Below are positions 34,701-41,534 of a stretch of 41,534 bases of DNA, piece by piece. Numbering within the stretch: position 1 is the stretch's first letter; every line of letters begins with the position of its first letter. The DNA is taken from positions 1 to 41,534 of the IMG/VR virus record IMGVR_UViG_3300035212_000327. One strand, given 5' to 3'. The position numbers and the translations under genes are program-made. Source of the stretch: a virus. The notes below the pieces were generated by a model. That model did not search any database, had not been told where the DNA came from, and worked only from the letters and a program-made list of their open reading frames with translations.

Positions 34701-34940
34701 ATCCTTTTCAATACCAAACTGACCTGGAAGAACAATGGAACCGTCACGGAAAACGTGCTTACCAAATCTATCAATTTGCTTCTGCAAGATAGTCTGCATC
34801 TGTGTAAGTTCACGGGCCTGTACTGCGAATCCTGGCTTATAGAGGACACGATAATAGTTGTTTTCCTCATCATAATCATCATAATATGGAGTTACGTTAA
34901 AATCTGTTGTCAATGCTGAATTGGCGGCAGTATTAGCCAT
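28746..34940 (-). CDS. Giant DUF4815-type virion structural protein
   Basis: 2064 aa, the longest gene here. The N-terminus (FNVTPYYDDYDEENNYYRVL, FAVQARELTQMQTILQKQID, RFGKHVFRDGSIVLPGQF) is the signature of the DUF4815 domain, which spans roughly the first 600 residues. Later landmarks are EGIFLTKVDLFFAQKHPTLG, FWIEIREMDSGGDITRN, VQYALVIHTIGLNPDTYIWI and a C-terminal region with YISKPVVLADGQDAEDILVI, known from large cyanophage virion proteins. It stands where T4 has genes 9 and 10, just after gp8, so it probably forms the baseplate-fibre connection, possibly replacing gp9/gp10. Excellent ribosome site (GAGGAAA). Position-based role is inferred; virion location is likely from known relatives. 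Confidence 0.8.
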   Translation of the reverse strand: MANTAANSALTTDFNVTPYYDDYDEENNYYRVLYKPGFAVQARELTQMQTILQKQIDRFGKHVFRDGSIVLPGQFGIEKDVDYIKVKDEDDTGAPANLSLFLNKDIYSVTNNVEAYVIEILPGSENSVDGNYKTLFIRYKSSSPSNTSIVKFNASEVLSTNTGQKLVAIDTAPTGLGSRFIIREGVIFAKGHFLRFNEQSIVLSRYGTNPTCRVGFNISERIVKASDDSSLLDPALEASNYSAPGADRLQLNLELQVRDIDDEEEAPNFAELFTIKEGIIIERYDRSQYNILQDELAKRTLDESGNYYVWGLDVRVRENYDSGTNGGYSANGNSSFLSIGVEPGVGYVRGYEVGKLVTDYDVVIPKASTYANLSGQVATASMGNYVRCNNVFGQISSDTGAVVNLYDTATKRIATRGALAGTPSGNNIGTARVLSVVKYDGILGTPDGEVFVYLSDIRMVGSNSFAQVKTINASGQFWADPIVDASLDTLSLEGKSISTLLMSVGSPAVRDLKGTDGASKTSFNFNRTVSSVSFTNPGGTGGVANVVNSIVGEQMIYGTTSLTALDKSEIILSVSADITVNTGWTVSDTPSGNIIQSTGSSFLRFSKGDTIQFSGNTEYFTITDISNDTNLIIDRPYTGTSAFILRAYRAGSIIDLNSKSITTGQQRSVTTTPSTLNISLYEPIATTDAKLTYPVNRPDAVEINKELVENVLVKIDFTSGTNTPSLTSPINLGIPDVYKIKKILRRTDAMPTSTTDANAADVTRFFVLDNGQKDDMYDFATINPNGISLTANDRYLVVLDHFEPNFAVGVGYFSVDSYPDSIGIENIPIFESPTTKIKYDLRQFIDIRPVKQRTANSTTLIGSATTNPGSSTVFNYDTNGMRFPVPSSQVTYSYSYYLPRRDVVVMDKRGQVSVISGNPNVNPITPAVPENVMALAAIYVAPFPSLSPNYAQIIGRKDLSVQVKRLANIRYTMRDIGVLKDRIVNLEYYAALTALEKSAIDMQILDENGNNRFKNGIFVDSFRDESNGDTADVNYRIVNDPEEKSIRPLYTMRSIYYNTTSLTGLVQNGPLIHLPFTHNLMIEQPKVTSYRNVEVSSYRFVGNLFLTPDIDVWVDTQKLADNQVSTGVGSDYSEPATTTWNQWQTTITGYKLYRADTGELIGTFDASQRDLAYDNAYWLARNVEFNKNTLGFKSSGKASSGAKFETIVETQYDNTRVGSETFYSVAENNVQLGNKVVDVSIKPYIRPQILTCAVKGMKAFTKLYVFFDGEDMTQYVSPLANVEAYETYLKVMPDPKVEANIVAIVNEGDPLVTDANGTAYFRLRLPAGNEKRFRTGQREVIVIDSPTNSQQDATTMAKNYFVAQGLVQQLQNTILTTRTVIATVNDINESNLTTTQYLQKLRPSCSAYSFLPKAPDGEEGIFLTKVDLFFAQKHPTLGFWIEIREMDSGGDITRNAVPLSEVWVESSDPRYVVSDDASLATTIEFECPIFLYNNVQYALVIHTIGLNPDTYIWISRLTEKELGTENRLSQRPLTGTFYTTNNNLNWDIVPDVDLKVNLYRASFTTNVEGIANIGQKPIERLILDNVSDDFDVNGETLVGNQRLTLSGSNMTELLVNDILIGNTSGANSKVITYAGSVAAVASTKFQPAERVFRYYGANNVNSGTSAIISTVRQGSGYIEKYTITSSSKTLDVDASNGQFYIGDTVYGLTSNTSATITGISNSRYSLVDFEPSYIKFNKTGISFDMKATSNIGVQDAIFVPIDDNENFYFSVEKAVLSRSYEIDSSSLNGAPSNQVQAKMLTQSEYVTPILDVGRTHTVFVDNIVNANTYKENYTGITVTLNDATFANVGNILVNNTTLANSTIISKSVNDVVITVPTTDYTVGTVLEIRDNVNSTSAKVGSSDVTVTKLVGDTKTPTGGALINKYISKPVVLADGQDAEDILVIMTAYRPITTDVGVWIRLINAQDGDSYNNIPWYKLEMVDDTSYSTSGDRNDFREYTFKFPASMMTGNTGPNTTPNTVVQYTNSQGTLFSGFKIFSLKIGLTATNSAIVPRVADLRAIAVQV

Positions 34941-34961
34941 TATTCTTTTTCCTCTTGCAAA

Positions 34962-36308
34962 TTAGAATGATAATATAATCTTGAATTCTTCTGTCTGTTC
35001 TGCTGAACGTTGAATAGACACGCTGTTGTCAATATATAGAATACTTCCTGAATACCTCTGAAGCTTCGATGAATTATCAACACCTACAACTGCTCTTACG
35101 GTTCTACTAGAAGAACCTGTAATGATTTCAGATTTAGGATTTCCAGTAACGTCATTGAGTTTCAATTCTCCGTTATTAGAATTCCATGAAACTACAGTAC
35201 CTTTAAACGTTGCAGTTTCCAGCGTAGCACCTTGAAATGCAATTTCATCTAAGCTAAAATCACTTGAACCTGTTGTATCAAGGAACAATGTTGTTAGCTG
35301 TGAGTATACAATTCCTGTAGCATACGCGAGTGATGAAGTTAATCTTGGATTTTTGATAAGGGCAATCTGTCGGAAGTTATTTTGTATATCAAATACACCA
35401 CTTTCCGTTCCATTAAGTCTGAGATTAATGATAGCGTTTGATGCACCCAATTCTTCCACCGGACTAGAACCGTGTCCACCTGAAGGATTTCCTGGCGGTG
35501 ATATTATAGGTCTTAGATTAGCGCCAGAACCTTCTGATGAAATCACACTGATCGTAGCATTCGTATATCCAGAACCTTTTTGCTGAATAGAGATGCTGTT
35601 AATAGCAGTTGTGGTTGCATTAACGGTTGCAACCGCTGTAGCATCTATTCCATCACCACTAATGACGAGTGTGGGTGGGCTAACCGAACTATAGCCAGAA
35701 CCACCATCTTCAATTTTAATAGCCTCAATAGCCCCCTCAATCGCATTCTGTTGAACTGACCATTGCAAAGATCCGTTATCTTCGGTTATCTTCTTAACAG
35801 GCATATAATTCGTAGTTAAGAACTTAAGTTTTTCATCATCTGTTAGTGTATACAAATATTTCCACACATATTTGTCTGCACCCTCAACGGCTGAGTTAGT
35901 TATGGTTGATGCCGGCTTTACTGTAGAAGGCTCACCATTATTGTTACTCAAACACTTGTATACGTTGTAATCCGTCGTTAAAACATAAAAAGGTGATGCA
36001 GTGTTACCGTAATCTGTTGTATTTCTTTGGTCATCATACTGAGAATAAACGTTACCACTTGTCCAGTTAATGCGAGGAACACACAAGCTAACATCATTAC
36101 CTTGAATCTGCTTTGCGCCGATAATATTTTTCCAAACTTCTATCTGTTGAGTAACATTTGATGTAGGTGTAGGAGGATTCTGTTCATCTGTCCAAGGTCC
36201 AACTTTACCAAATGTGAAATAGATGTATGGCTCTGAAGTACCACCCACTGAGCTTTTGAAAAGTTCGGCATTCAATATTTCAAGACTTTTAGTGTATGTT
36301 GATGGCAT
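34962..36308 (-). CDS. 8: Baseplate wedge protein gp8 with two inserted modules
   Basis: 448 aa compared with 334 in T4. It matches T4 gp8 in order: YIYFTFGKVGPWTDE, IEVWKNIIGAKQIQ, VPRINWTSG, YVWKYLYTL, FRQIALIKNP and a final QTEEFKIILSF (T4: QTEEINILFTF). Two extra parts explain the length: residues about 195-262 (GGSGYSSVSPPTLVISGDG and similar) and about 345-412 (EIAFQGATLETATFKGTVVS). Both modules recur in neighbouring baseplate genes. In T4, gp8 forms a dimer bridging the wedge arms around gp10, gp7 and gp6. The order 25-6-(7 position)-8 is the T4 order. Ribosome site AGGAAT. Confidence 0.9.
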   Translation of the reverse strand: MPSTYTKSLEILNAELFKSSVGGTSEPYIYFTFGKVGPWTDEQNPPTPTSNVTQQIEVWKNIIGAKQIQGNDVSLCVPRINWTSGNVYSQYDDQRNTTDYGNTASPFYVLTTDYNVYKCLSNNNGEPSTVKPASTITNSAVEGADKYVWKYLYTLTDDEKLKFLTTNYMPVKKITEDNGSLQWSVQQNAIEGAIEAIKIEDGGSGYSSVSPPTLVISGDGIDATAVATVNATTTAINSISIQQKGSGYTNATISVISSEGSGANLRPIISPPGNPSGGHGSSPVEELGASNAIINLRLNGTESGVFDIQNNFRQIALIKNPRLTSSLAYATGIVYSQLTTLFLDTTGSSDFSLDEIAFQGATLETATFKGTVVSWNSNNGELKLNDVTGNPKSEIITGSSSRTVRAVVGVDNSSKLQRYSGSILYIDNSVSIQRSAEQTEEFKIILSF

Positions 36309-36332
36309 TTTTTATTCCTAAATTCATATTAT

Positions 36333-38420
36333 TTAGACTACGGTAATTACGGTTCTGTTTGCTTCTGAAGTTACACCTCTAATGGTTCCTGTATTAGCAG
36401 TACCTATATAGTCGAGAAGTTCAAGCTTACCTGTTGAGTTGTTCCATGAAACAACAGATGCCTTAAATGTAGCAGTATTTAGTGTAGCACCTTGATATAC
36501 AACTTCATTAGGAACAAAATTTCCTGTACCGGTTGATGTATTAATCATAAGAACTTTTATGGTAAGATTTGCAACATTTACCGTAATATTCTTTAAAGAA
36601 GCATTAATAGGTGTTGTATCTTTCTCAATAACATACTCTCCAAACATCTTCATGCCTGCAGGATGAATGAGCTTATTTAAAATACTCTTATATTTTTCCA
36701 AAGAATGTTTGAGTTTTAAAACGTAAGAAAATGGTTGATAGTAGTCTCTGTCCTGCAAGAAGTTATATGAAGAAACCATTCCATCATCATTTAAGAATCG
36801 ACCCTGATACTTGTATGAACCTGTAATCACTGTTGCGGTAGCTTGTGCTGTACCAGATCCAATATTTGTAAGATTTAATGTCGGCGCGGTTGAATAGCCT
36901 GAACCTCTAGATGTGATAGACAAAGATAGAATCGCACCAGCTTTGGAACCTACTGAAGCTAGTCTTTCACCAAATCCAAGAACAGATGTTACAATAATAT
37001 TGGCATTAACACCATTTGCTGATAATACTTCAACAGTGGGTAAGAAGTTTTGATCATACCCAGAACCGCCTATGATGTGACCGCCACTAGCCGTAAATTC
37101 AACTTCAGTGATAACACTTGAACTAGATGTGTTTACCGCTTTAACTCTAGCGTTAGCTCCTGATCCATAACCACCTAACACGTTATTGAATTTGAGAATA
37201 TCTCCAACACTATATCCACTACCACCGTTAATGATCTGCATTCTTCCAAGAATACCTAAAGCACGAACGCGAGTATTTGCGACAATAGAAAATGTTGGTG
37301 TGCCTGTGTAGTTCGAACCTAAATTCGTTAGACTTATACTACCAATTGGACCTGTATTTGCATACGTAAAGTAATTCATTGCACTAGCAATAGTGGAATT
37401 TACGTTTCTGGAGTTTAGATTAGTATAACTCGACTTATTTAAAAGAGAACTGGATTCCAATGAAATTGTGGACGAAACTATGTTGTAGCTATTTGGGTGT
37501 ATCGATCCATCGTCAACTACCAAATTAACTAAACCATTCGCACCACTGCCTCCACCACCAGAAACTAGAACTTGACTATTGTTTTGAAAGCCAGAACCAC
37601 CATTGATAACTCCGATACCGGAAAGACTTCCAGTACTTACAGAGGAAATGATAACAACTGCACCGGACCCATCACCTGTAATTGTTACCGTCTCACCAAC
37701 TTGATATCCTTCACCAGGAGAAACTATCTTAACAGAACTAATACCACCAGCAAACAATAAAGCTTCAATGGTAATTTCATTTCCATTTTCTAGATATGTA
37801 GTCGATATATATTCACCAGAACTAAAGTCCTTAGTTTGCTGAGAAATCTTCAATTCGCGAACAAGAACGCCACTTTCATAGTAGGTATCTAATTTTTCAA
37901 CAGTTGCCGCTGCTTCTGAAGTTAGACCAATAATTCGGCGACTCACTAGAAGATTAGCAGTTTGAATTCTATTGTCTAAGACACCGTTAATATATACCTC
38001 GGAAATTTTTATAGAATCTTCAACAAACCATTTACCATCAGAAGCGCGAAGAATGTCCTTCTTTGGATAATAAAATTCCACTTCATCGTTGAAAAGAATA
38101 CGCATGAGAAAGCGCACAGACTTCTCAGTTCCGCGAGATTTATAGAAGTCTTTAATATTCTTAACAAGTAAATTCTTATCTACCAGTACATTTTGTGGAA
38201 TAAGAGGAAGAAAATTATTGTAGAACTGTTGGACAAATATATCAGTCTTATCTAGATCCAACTGATCTTTCATAGACTTTGCTACGTTGACAACACCCTG
38301 TGTCTGTTCCATCCATTCATAATATGCTTCAAGGAATGCCACAAAGTTTTCGTGATCATTCCTTACAAAGAATGGTAATTGTGAAGATACCAGAGTTGAT
38401 ATTTTGTTTTCGCTGATCAT
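36333..38420 (-). CDS. Baseplate wedge protein at the gene 7 position
   Basis: 695 aa. The N-terminal part (LVSSQLPFFVRNDHENFVAF, LEAYYEWMEQ, IKDFYKSRGTEKSVRFLMRI, FNDEVEFYYPKKDILRASDG) is a conserved aquatic T4-like baseplate domain. The central part contains several GxGY...GSGA modules (GPGEGYQVGETVTITGDG-like). The C-terminus carries the second module (EVVYQGATLNTATFKASVVS). It sits between gp6 and gp8, where T4 has gene 7 (1032 aa), the wedge initiator. Sequence identity to T4 gp7 is not visible to me, so the symbol is withheld; function as the wedge component in that slot is likely. It overlaps gp6 by four bases (ATGA). Confidence 0.75.
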   Translation of the reverse strand: MISENKISTLVSSQLPFFVRNDHENFVAFLEAYYEWMEQTQGVVNVAKSMKDQLDLDKTDIFVQQFYNNFLPLIPQNVLVDKNLLVKNIKDFYKSRGTEKSVRFLMRILFNDEVEFYYPKKDILRASDGKWFVEDSIKISEVYINGVLDNRIQTANLLVSRRIIGLTSEAAATVEKLDTYYESGVLVRELKISQQTKDFSSGEYISTTYLENGNEITIEALLFAGGISSVKIVSPGEGYQVGETVTITGDGSGAVVIISSVSTGSLSGIGVINGGSGFQNNSQVLVSGGGGSGANGLVNLVVDDGSIHPNSYNIVSSTISLESSSLLNKSSYTNLNSRNVNSTIASAMNYFTYANTGPIGSISLTNLGSNYTGTPTFSIVANTRVRALGILGRMQIINGGSGYSVGDILKFNNVLGGYGSGANARVKAVNTSSSSVITEVEFTASGGHIIGGSGYDQNFLPTVEVLSANGVNANIIVTSVLGFGERLASVGSKAGAILSLSITSRGSGYSTAPTLNLTNIGSGTAQATATVITGSYKYQGRFLNDDGMVSSYNFLQDRDYYQPFSYVLKLKHSLEKYKSILNKLIHPAGMKMFGEYVIEKDTTPINASLKNITVNVANLTIKVLMINTSTGTGNFVPNEVVYQGATLNTATFKASVVSWNNSTGKLELLDYIGTANTGTIRGVTSEANRTVITVV

Positions 38421-40486
38421 TCGGTAATTACGTTAATCTGAATTGAGCTTGGATCTGTCTCATCTATATTTAAGATACGATTTCGAAGTGGGAAAATAAC
38501 CTCTTGATCGATAGGAACGCTGATCGTAAAGATATTTTCATCGTATAAATCATTGGCTTCTACAGATTTTACATTCAATGAATTGAGTGTGATAATACCC
38601 TCTTCATAATCTACAGTACCTGCATTTTCAACAACAATTACCTTTTTGCCTGTATCATCAATATAGTATGAACGAAGCGTCGCAAATCTACTTTCAAGAA
38701 GAACTTCTGTTTTAGCCTCAGTGCCAAATTCAGCTACAATGTTTACTGTTGCTCGACTATAATTGATACCTTTATTGGTAATCTCAATCGCTGAAATTCT
38801 ATTGCCTGCAATTCGAGCGGTCGCAGTAGCTCCAGAACCATCACCTGAAATCACAATGGTAGGTGGTGTGATATAGTTGATGCCAGGATTTACAATCTTA
38901 ATGCCTAAAATACCTGTCGCACTGGAAGGCACTTCTTCGAAATATATCTTACGGTCAATAAAGTTGCCATCTGTCACAGTCAACTGTGGATATGTTGTCA
39001 TTGTTCCTGTATAATCACCGCGTTTAATAGGAACATTGAAACTTATCACATATGTTTTAGTCTCATTAGGAGATACTATTAGACGCTTCTGCAAGAATGT
39101 TCTAATGTCTGAACCAGTAATTGAGCTATATGAGTTTTCAATGTACTTCTGGAGCTTTGACTTACGGAATACGGAATTGAAAAAGTTGATTTCGGTATCA
39201 TTATAGTCTGCTATGGCTGCAAGAACATATGCTTTGATGGCAGATGCTGAAGCGGAACTGATGTATGAATTGTAATATACATTACCACGGACTTGAATAT
39301 ATGTGTATGAAGGATCAACAATTTCTGGTGTGACCGTCATAACATTACGTGTCTTAATCAACTTATTGGTAATTTCAAGCTTTTCATCATTTGTAAGGAA
39401 GTAATTGTCTTTTGTCTTGAGTGATACAAACACTTTACCGTAGATAGGAGGATCATTATCTTCTCCACCCCAAACTGACACAGAGTTGATATAGTCATAG
39501 TCCTTAGAGATCAAAGTTTCATAATCAGATTTTGTTACGGCACGGTTCTGTGCTGCATAGGCATAAGGTGCACGGAAACGAATATCACTAATTGTTTCCT
39601 TTTCAGTACCACCAAAAGTTGGGCTATCAGGTGTAATAGGAGTACTATCTCGGAACAATCCAGCTACTGGTTCAGCAAATGAGAACGAGCTAATTTTGTT
39701 TGCTTCTTCACCTACAGTGTCAAGATAGTTCACAATGATAACATTTCCATTATCAGGTTTCTTGCCAATAATATTGTCACCAAAATAGATTACATATGTG
39801 CCTTCACCATCTTCTTCAACAAAATATACCTTAGAAGTGCCATCCAACTCTGTGACATCTCCAGCGCGAATGTATTCCACTGTTGTCGTGTTTGTTGTTG
39901 AAGTTTGTACAAACACGGTAACTGTATCGATATCGACGTTAGCTGAAGGAATAGTAAAACGTCTTTTTACATTAGATGAATCCATAAGATATTGCAGAGT
40001 AATAACTTCACCCTGAGCAATCTCAACGTTATACCATGTGAAAGAACCATTAGATTTAGATTCTGTAGAACTATTGAGTACAACAAATGGATAGTTTATA
40101 CCGTCAATGTCTGTGCCTAAAATCTTTGTATACTTCTCCAGTGTTGCAACAGAATCAGTAGGTTCGGTAGCTGAAGGTGTTACAACAATATCAACAGTAG
40201 TGGAAGCACCGTGTCGCGATTCCGGCACGTAGTTGATGGCTTTAGCATGAGAAATTACGGAAGTTCTGAGCTGTGCGGTATCAAGGAATGACTCATTAGC
40301 TACCATATTGAGATAGTAGCTCATATAATGAGTATTATAGGAAAGAATATCCAATAGAACTGACATACCAGATCCATCAAAGTCAAAGTCCTGAAACTGT
40401 GACTGACCTCTCAAATACTCTTTAAGATTTTGCTTAATTGAGTCAAAATCTAATTCGGTTACTCTCAAACTTGTGTTGGCTGTCAT
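38417..40486 (-). CDS. 6: Baseplate wedge protein gp6
   Basis: 689 aa, close to T4 gp6 (660). Landmarks: TELDFDSIKQNLKEYLRGQS, SGMSVLLDILSYNTHYMSYY, LNMVANESFLDTAQLRTSVI, HAKAINYVPESRHGA and later FRAPYAYAAQNRAVTKSDYE, all typical of gp6/Baseplate_J-like wedge proteins. gp6 forms the dimeric ring that holds the six wedges together around the hub. A GxGY-type module (PGINYITPPTIVISGDGSGA) occurs near residue 525-590 and is shared with the next two genes. It overlaps gp25 by four bases and the next gene by four, a tightly coupled assembly operon. Confidence 0.92.
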   Translation of the reverse strand: MTANTSLRVTELDFDSIKQNLKEYLRGQSQFQDFDFDGSGMSVLLDILSYNTHYMSYYLNMVANESFLDTAQLRTSVISHAKAINYVPESRHGASTTVDIVVTPSATEPTDSVATLEKYTKILGTDIDGINYPFVVLNSSTESKSNGSFTWYNVEIAQGEVITLQYLMDSSNVKRRFTIPSANVDIDTVTVFVQTSTTNTTTVEYIRAGDVTELDGTSKVYFVEEDGEGTYVIYFGDNIIGKKPDNGNVIIVNYLDTVGEEANKISSFSFAEPVAGLFRDSTPITPDSPTFGGTEKETISDIRFRAPYAYAAQNRAVTKSDYETLISKDYDYINSVSVWGGEDNDPPIYGKVFVSLKTKDNYFLTNDEKLEITNKLIKTRNVMTVTPEIVDPSYTYIQVRGNVYYNSYISSASASAIKAYVLAAIADYNDTEINFFNSVFRKSKLQKYIENSYSSITGSDIRTFLQKRLIVSPNETKTYVISFNVPIKRGDYTGTMTTYPQLTVTDGNFIDRKIYFEEVPSSATGILGIKIVNPGINYITPPTIVISGDGSGATATARIAGNRISAIEITNKGINYSRATVNIVAEFGTEAKTEVLLESRFATLRSYYIDDTGKKVIVVENAGTVDYEEGIITLNSLNVKSVEANDLYDENIFTISVPIDQEVIFPLRNRILNIDETDPSSIQINVITE

Positions 40487-40884
40487 CTAATGCGCTCTAA
40501 GAATAAGGTTGTTACTGCGGGTTCGCTACTGTTTAGGACTATGAAATAAATTCTGACATTATAACCATTGTTATCGTAGTCAAATAGTGCATCCACTTTT
40601 TTGACTAAAACACGAGGTTCAAAATTTTCTATTACCTCTTTGATAGCGTCTCTGATAAATCCTTCCACAAGTGGATTGGCATTCTCAAACAAAAGCTTTT
40701 GGACATTCGACCCAATATAAGGACGAAATGGTCTGTCGTAGAAATTTGTGAGAATTAGATTACGAACCGATCTTTTTACAGAATCAATTCCTGTCTTTCT
40801 CAGTACATCCTTAGTTGTAGGATGTGGTAAGAAATCCAGATCTATGTCGGAATAATCTTTGTTACGTGCTACTTTATTGGTCAT
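40483..40884 (-). CDS. 25: Baseplate wedge protein gp25
   Basis: 133 aa, the same size as T4 gp25 (132). It contains SVKRSVRNLILTNFYDRPFR, SNVQKLLFENAN and NFEPRVLV, with the EPR motif at 89-91 that is conserved in the gp25/TssE family and contacts gp6 in the wedge core. The C-terminal beta strands (NVRIYFIVLN) also fit. It lies directly upstream of gp6, as is common in T4-like phages outside T4 itself. The ribosome site is weak; a CATAAATA stretch lies immediately before the start. Confidence 0.93.
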   Translation of the reverse strand: MTNKVARNKDYSDIDLDFLPHPTTKDVLRKTGIDSVKRSVRNLILTNFYDRPFRPYIGSNVQKLLFENANPLVEGFIRDAIKEVIENFEPRVLVKKVDALFDYDNNGYNVRIYFIVLNSSEPAVTTLFLERIR

Positions 40885-40892
40885 ACTTTTAT

Positions 40893-41534
40893 TTATGCGA
40901 TATTATATTGTCCCTTGGTTGGGGGATTGGTAAATGAGTCATTGACCGTTTTTGTTTTTGGTGCTGGTTTTGCTTTGACCTTCTGTGATGCTTCGTCGGC
41001 ATCATCTGCTTCACCACTTGTGTTCAACTGAATTGCTGATGGACCTTCAATGGCAACAGTGCCAGCAGACTTGAGCGATGCTTTGCCAGTCGATTGCATA
41101 TTCAATTTACTACTTGATTTCAGGTTGATATCGTTCGATGACTGCACATGGACACCAGCACCAACACTACGAATACCAATATCTTTTGATGCACCTAGAG
41201 AAAGAGTACCACTAGTGGAAGCGAGGATTGTATCACCATCTCCAGCAATCATGAAGTTGCCGTGAGTAGAAAGCATACCATTGCCATCAAACTTACCAGT
41301 CAAGTTAGTTGCCACCATTTCTATATTTTCTGCGACCGTAGCGTGTACATTCTTTGCAGTTAGGTTATAATCACCTTCCACTGTCGCATTCATATTACCA
41401 GTTACAGTTAAATTATAGTCACCCTCGACGCGAAGTGATGCTGTGCCCTGTACTGTAATATCCTGTGCACCTGTAACAAGCACACGATTTTCACCAAAAA
41501 TAATATTGTACTGTCCATTGTGAACGACGATTTG
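40893..41534 (-). CDS. 5: Spike/hub protein gp5 C-terminal beta-helix (5' end outside window)
   Basis: 213 residues are visible and the frame is open to the right edge; the gene start is not in the window. The visible part has octapeptide repeats of the form V-x-G-x-x-x-x-x: VEGDYNLT, VTGNMNAT and VEGDYNLT in succession, then more loosely spaced ones. These are the repeats of the triple-stranded beta-helix needle of T4 gp5 (gp5C) and of VgrG spikes. The end is Lys/Pro-rich (KVKAKPAPKTKTVND) and low in structure. A lysozyme domain, if present, would lie outside the window. It precedes gp25 by eight bases. An alternative is a VgrG-like spike without a lysozyme. Confidence 0.82.
   Translation of the reverse strand, partial: QIVVHNGQYNIIFGENRVLVTGAQDITVQGTASLRVEGDYNLTVTGNMNATVEGDYNLTAKNVHATVAENIEMVATNLTGKFDGNGMLSTHGNFMIAGDGDTILASTSGTLSLGASKDIGIRSVGAGVHVQSSNDINLKSSSKLNMQSTGKASLKSAGTVAIEGPSAIQLNTSGEADDADEASQKVKAKPAPKTKTVNDSFTNPPTKGQYNIA

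Noticed and set aside
36333-38420. Naming the 695-aa protein gp7
   Set aside because: The position fits, but no residue pattern of T4 gp7 could be recognised and the protein is much shorter, so only the position is stated.
40890-40897. CATAAATA box as the late promoter of gp25
   Set aside because: It ends only five bases before the ATG, which would make the transcript practically leaderless; it may be accidental, though the word matches.

Overview
This window is part of the late structural region of a T4-like contractile-tailed phage (Caudoviricetes, myovirus morphology). The anchor is a run of baseplate genes read from the right edge leftwards on the minus strand. It contains a gp5-type spike C-terminus with octapeptide repeats, gp25 with its EPR motif, gp6, a gene-7-position protein, an unmistakable gp8, and a 2064-aa DUF4815-type protein where T4 has genes 9 and 10. 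The AT-rich sequence, the DUF4815 giant, the collagen-like fibres and the many MANT-starting fibre proteins are typical of aquatic T4-like phages (cyanophage or pelagiphage-like lineages). The host cannot be determined from the window.

Layout, right to left. 41534-34962: baseplate hub and wedge genes (gp5 part, gp25, gp6, gp7-position, gp8), mostly overlapping or nearly touching. 34940-28529: the giant structural protein and a short coiled-coil protein. 28527-25724: a self-processing S74 fibre, a glycine-rich adhesin-like protein and a fibre-associated protein. 25727-24513 on the plus strand: the only clear plus-strand gene, a tandem two-domain 2OG-Fe(II) oxygenase. 24433-20013: small baseplate/fibre accessory proteins, a beta-helix protein, an ANA-heptad fibre and a coiled-coil protein. 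20013-13667: a collagen-like fibre, three LamG-type lectin-fold proteins and an 85-aa protein. 13658-7848: a second collagen-like fibre, a long polyglycine protein and a short fibre protein. 7846-4436: three tandem seven-repeat paralogues, very likely seven-bladed beta-propellers. 4413-1: a glycan-type cassette made of a glycosyltransferase/methyltransferase fusion, a tail-associated small protein, a GH43/GH130-like five-bladed propeller and a TPR protein with two FkbM-like methyltransferase domains that runs off the left edge.

The genes probably work together as follows. The right third builds the baseplate. The middle 24 kb is an unusually large battery of fibres and adhesins with several scaffold types (collagen triple helix, heptad and hendecad coiled coils, polyglycine, beta-helix) and several candidate receptor-binding folds (LamG, beta-propeller). 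The left cassette probably makes or modifies a glycan. Genes are tightly packed with no gene-free stretch above 100 bases. The two longest gaps are 24434-24512, which holds back-to-back promoters, and 2574-2628, which holds a short hairpin.

Most notable points: an exact T4 late promoter (TATAAATA, minus strand) overlapping a sigma70-like promoter (plus strand) in front of the oxygenase; propeller blades swapped in order between paralogues with 68-70 bp of perfect DNA identity; two repeated modules inserted into successive baseplate wedge proteins, including within gp8; and about 13 regular G-T-A-T-Q breaks in one collagen fibre. All functional calls rest on motif reading and gene order; no database search was run.
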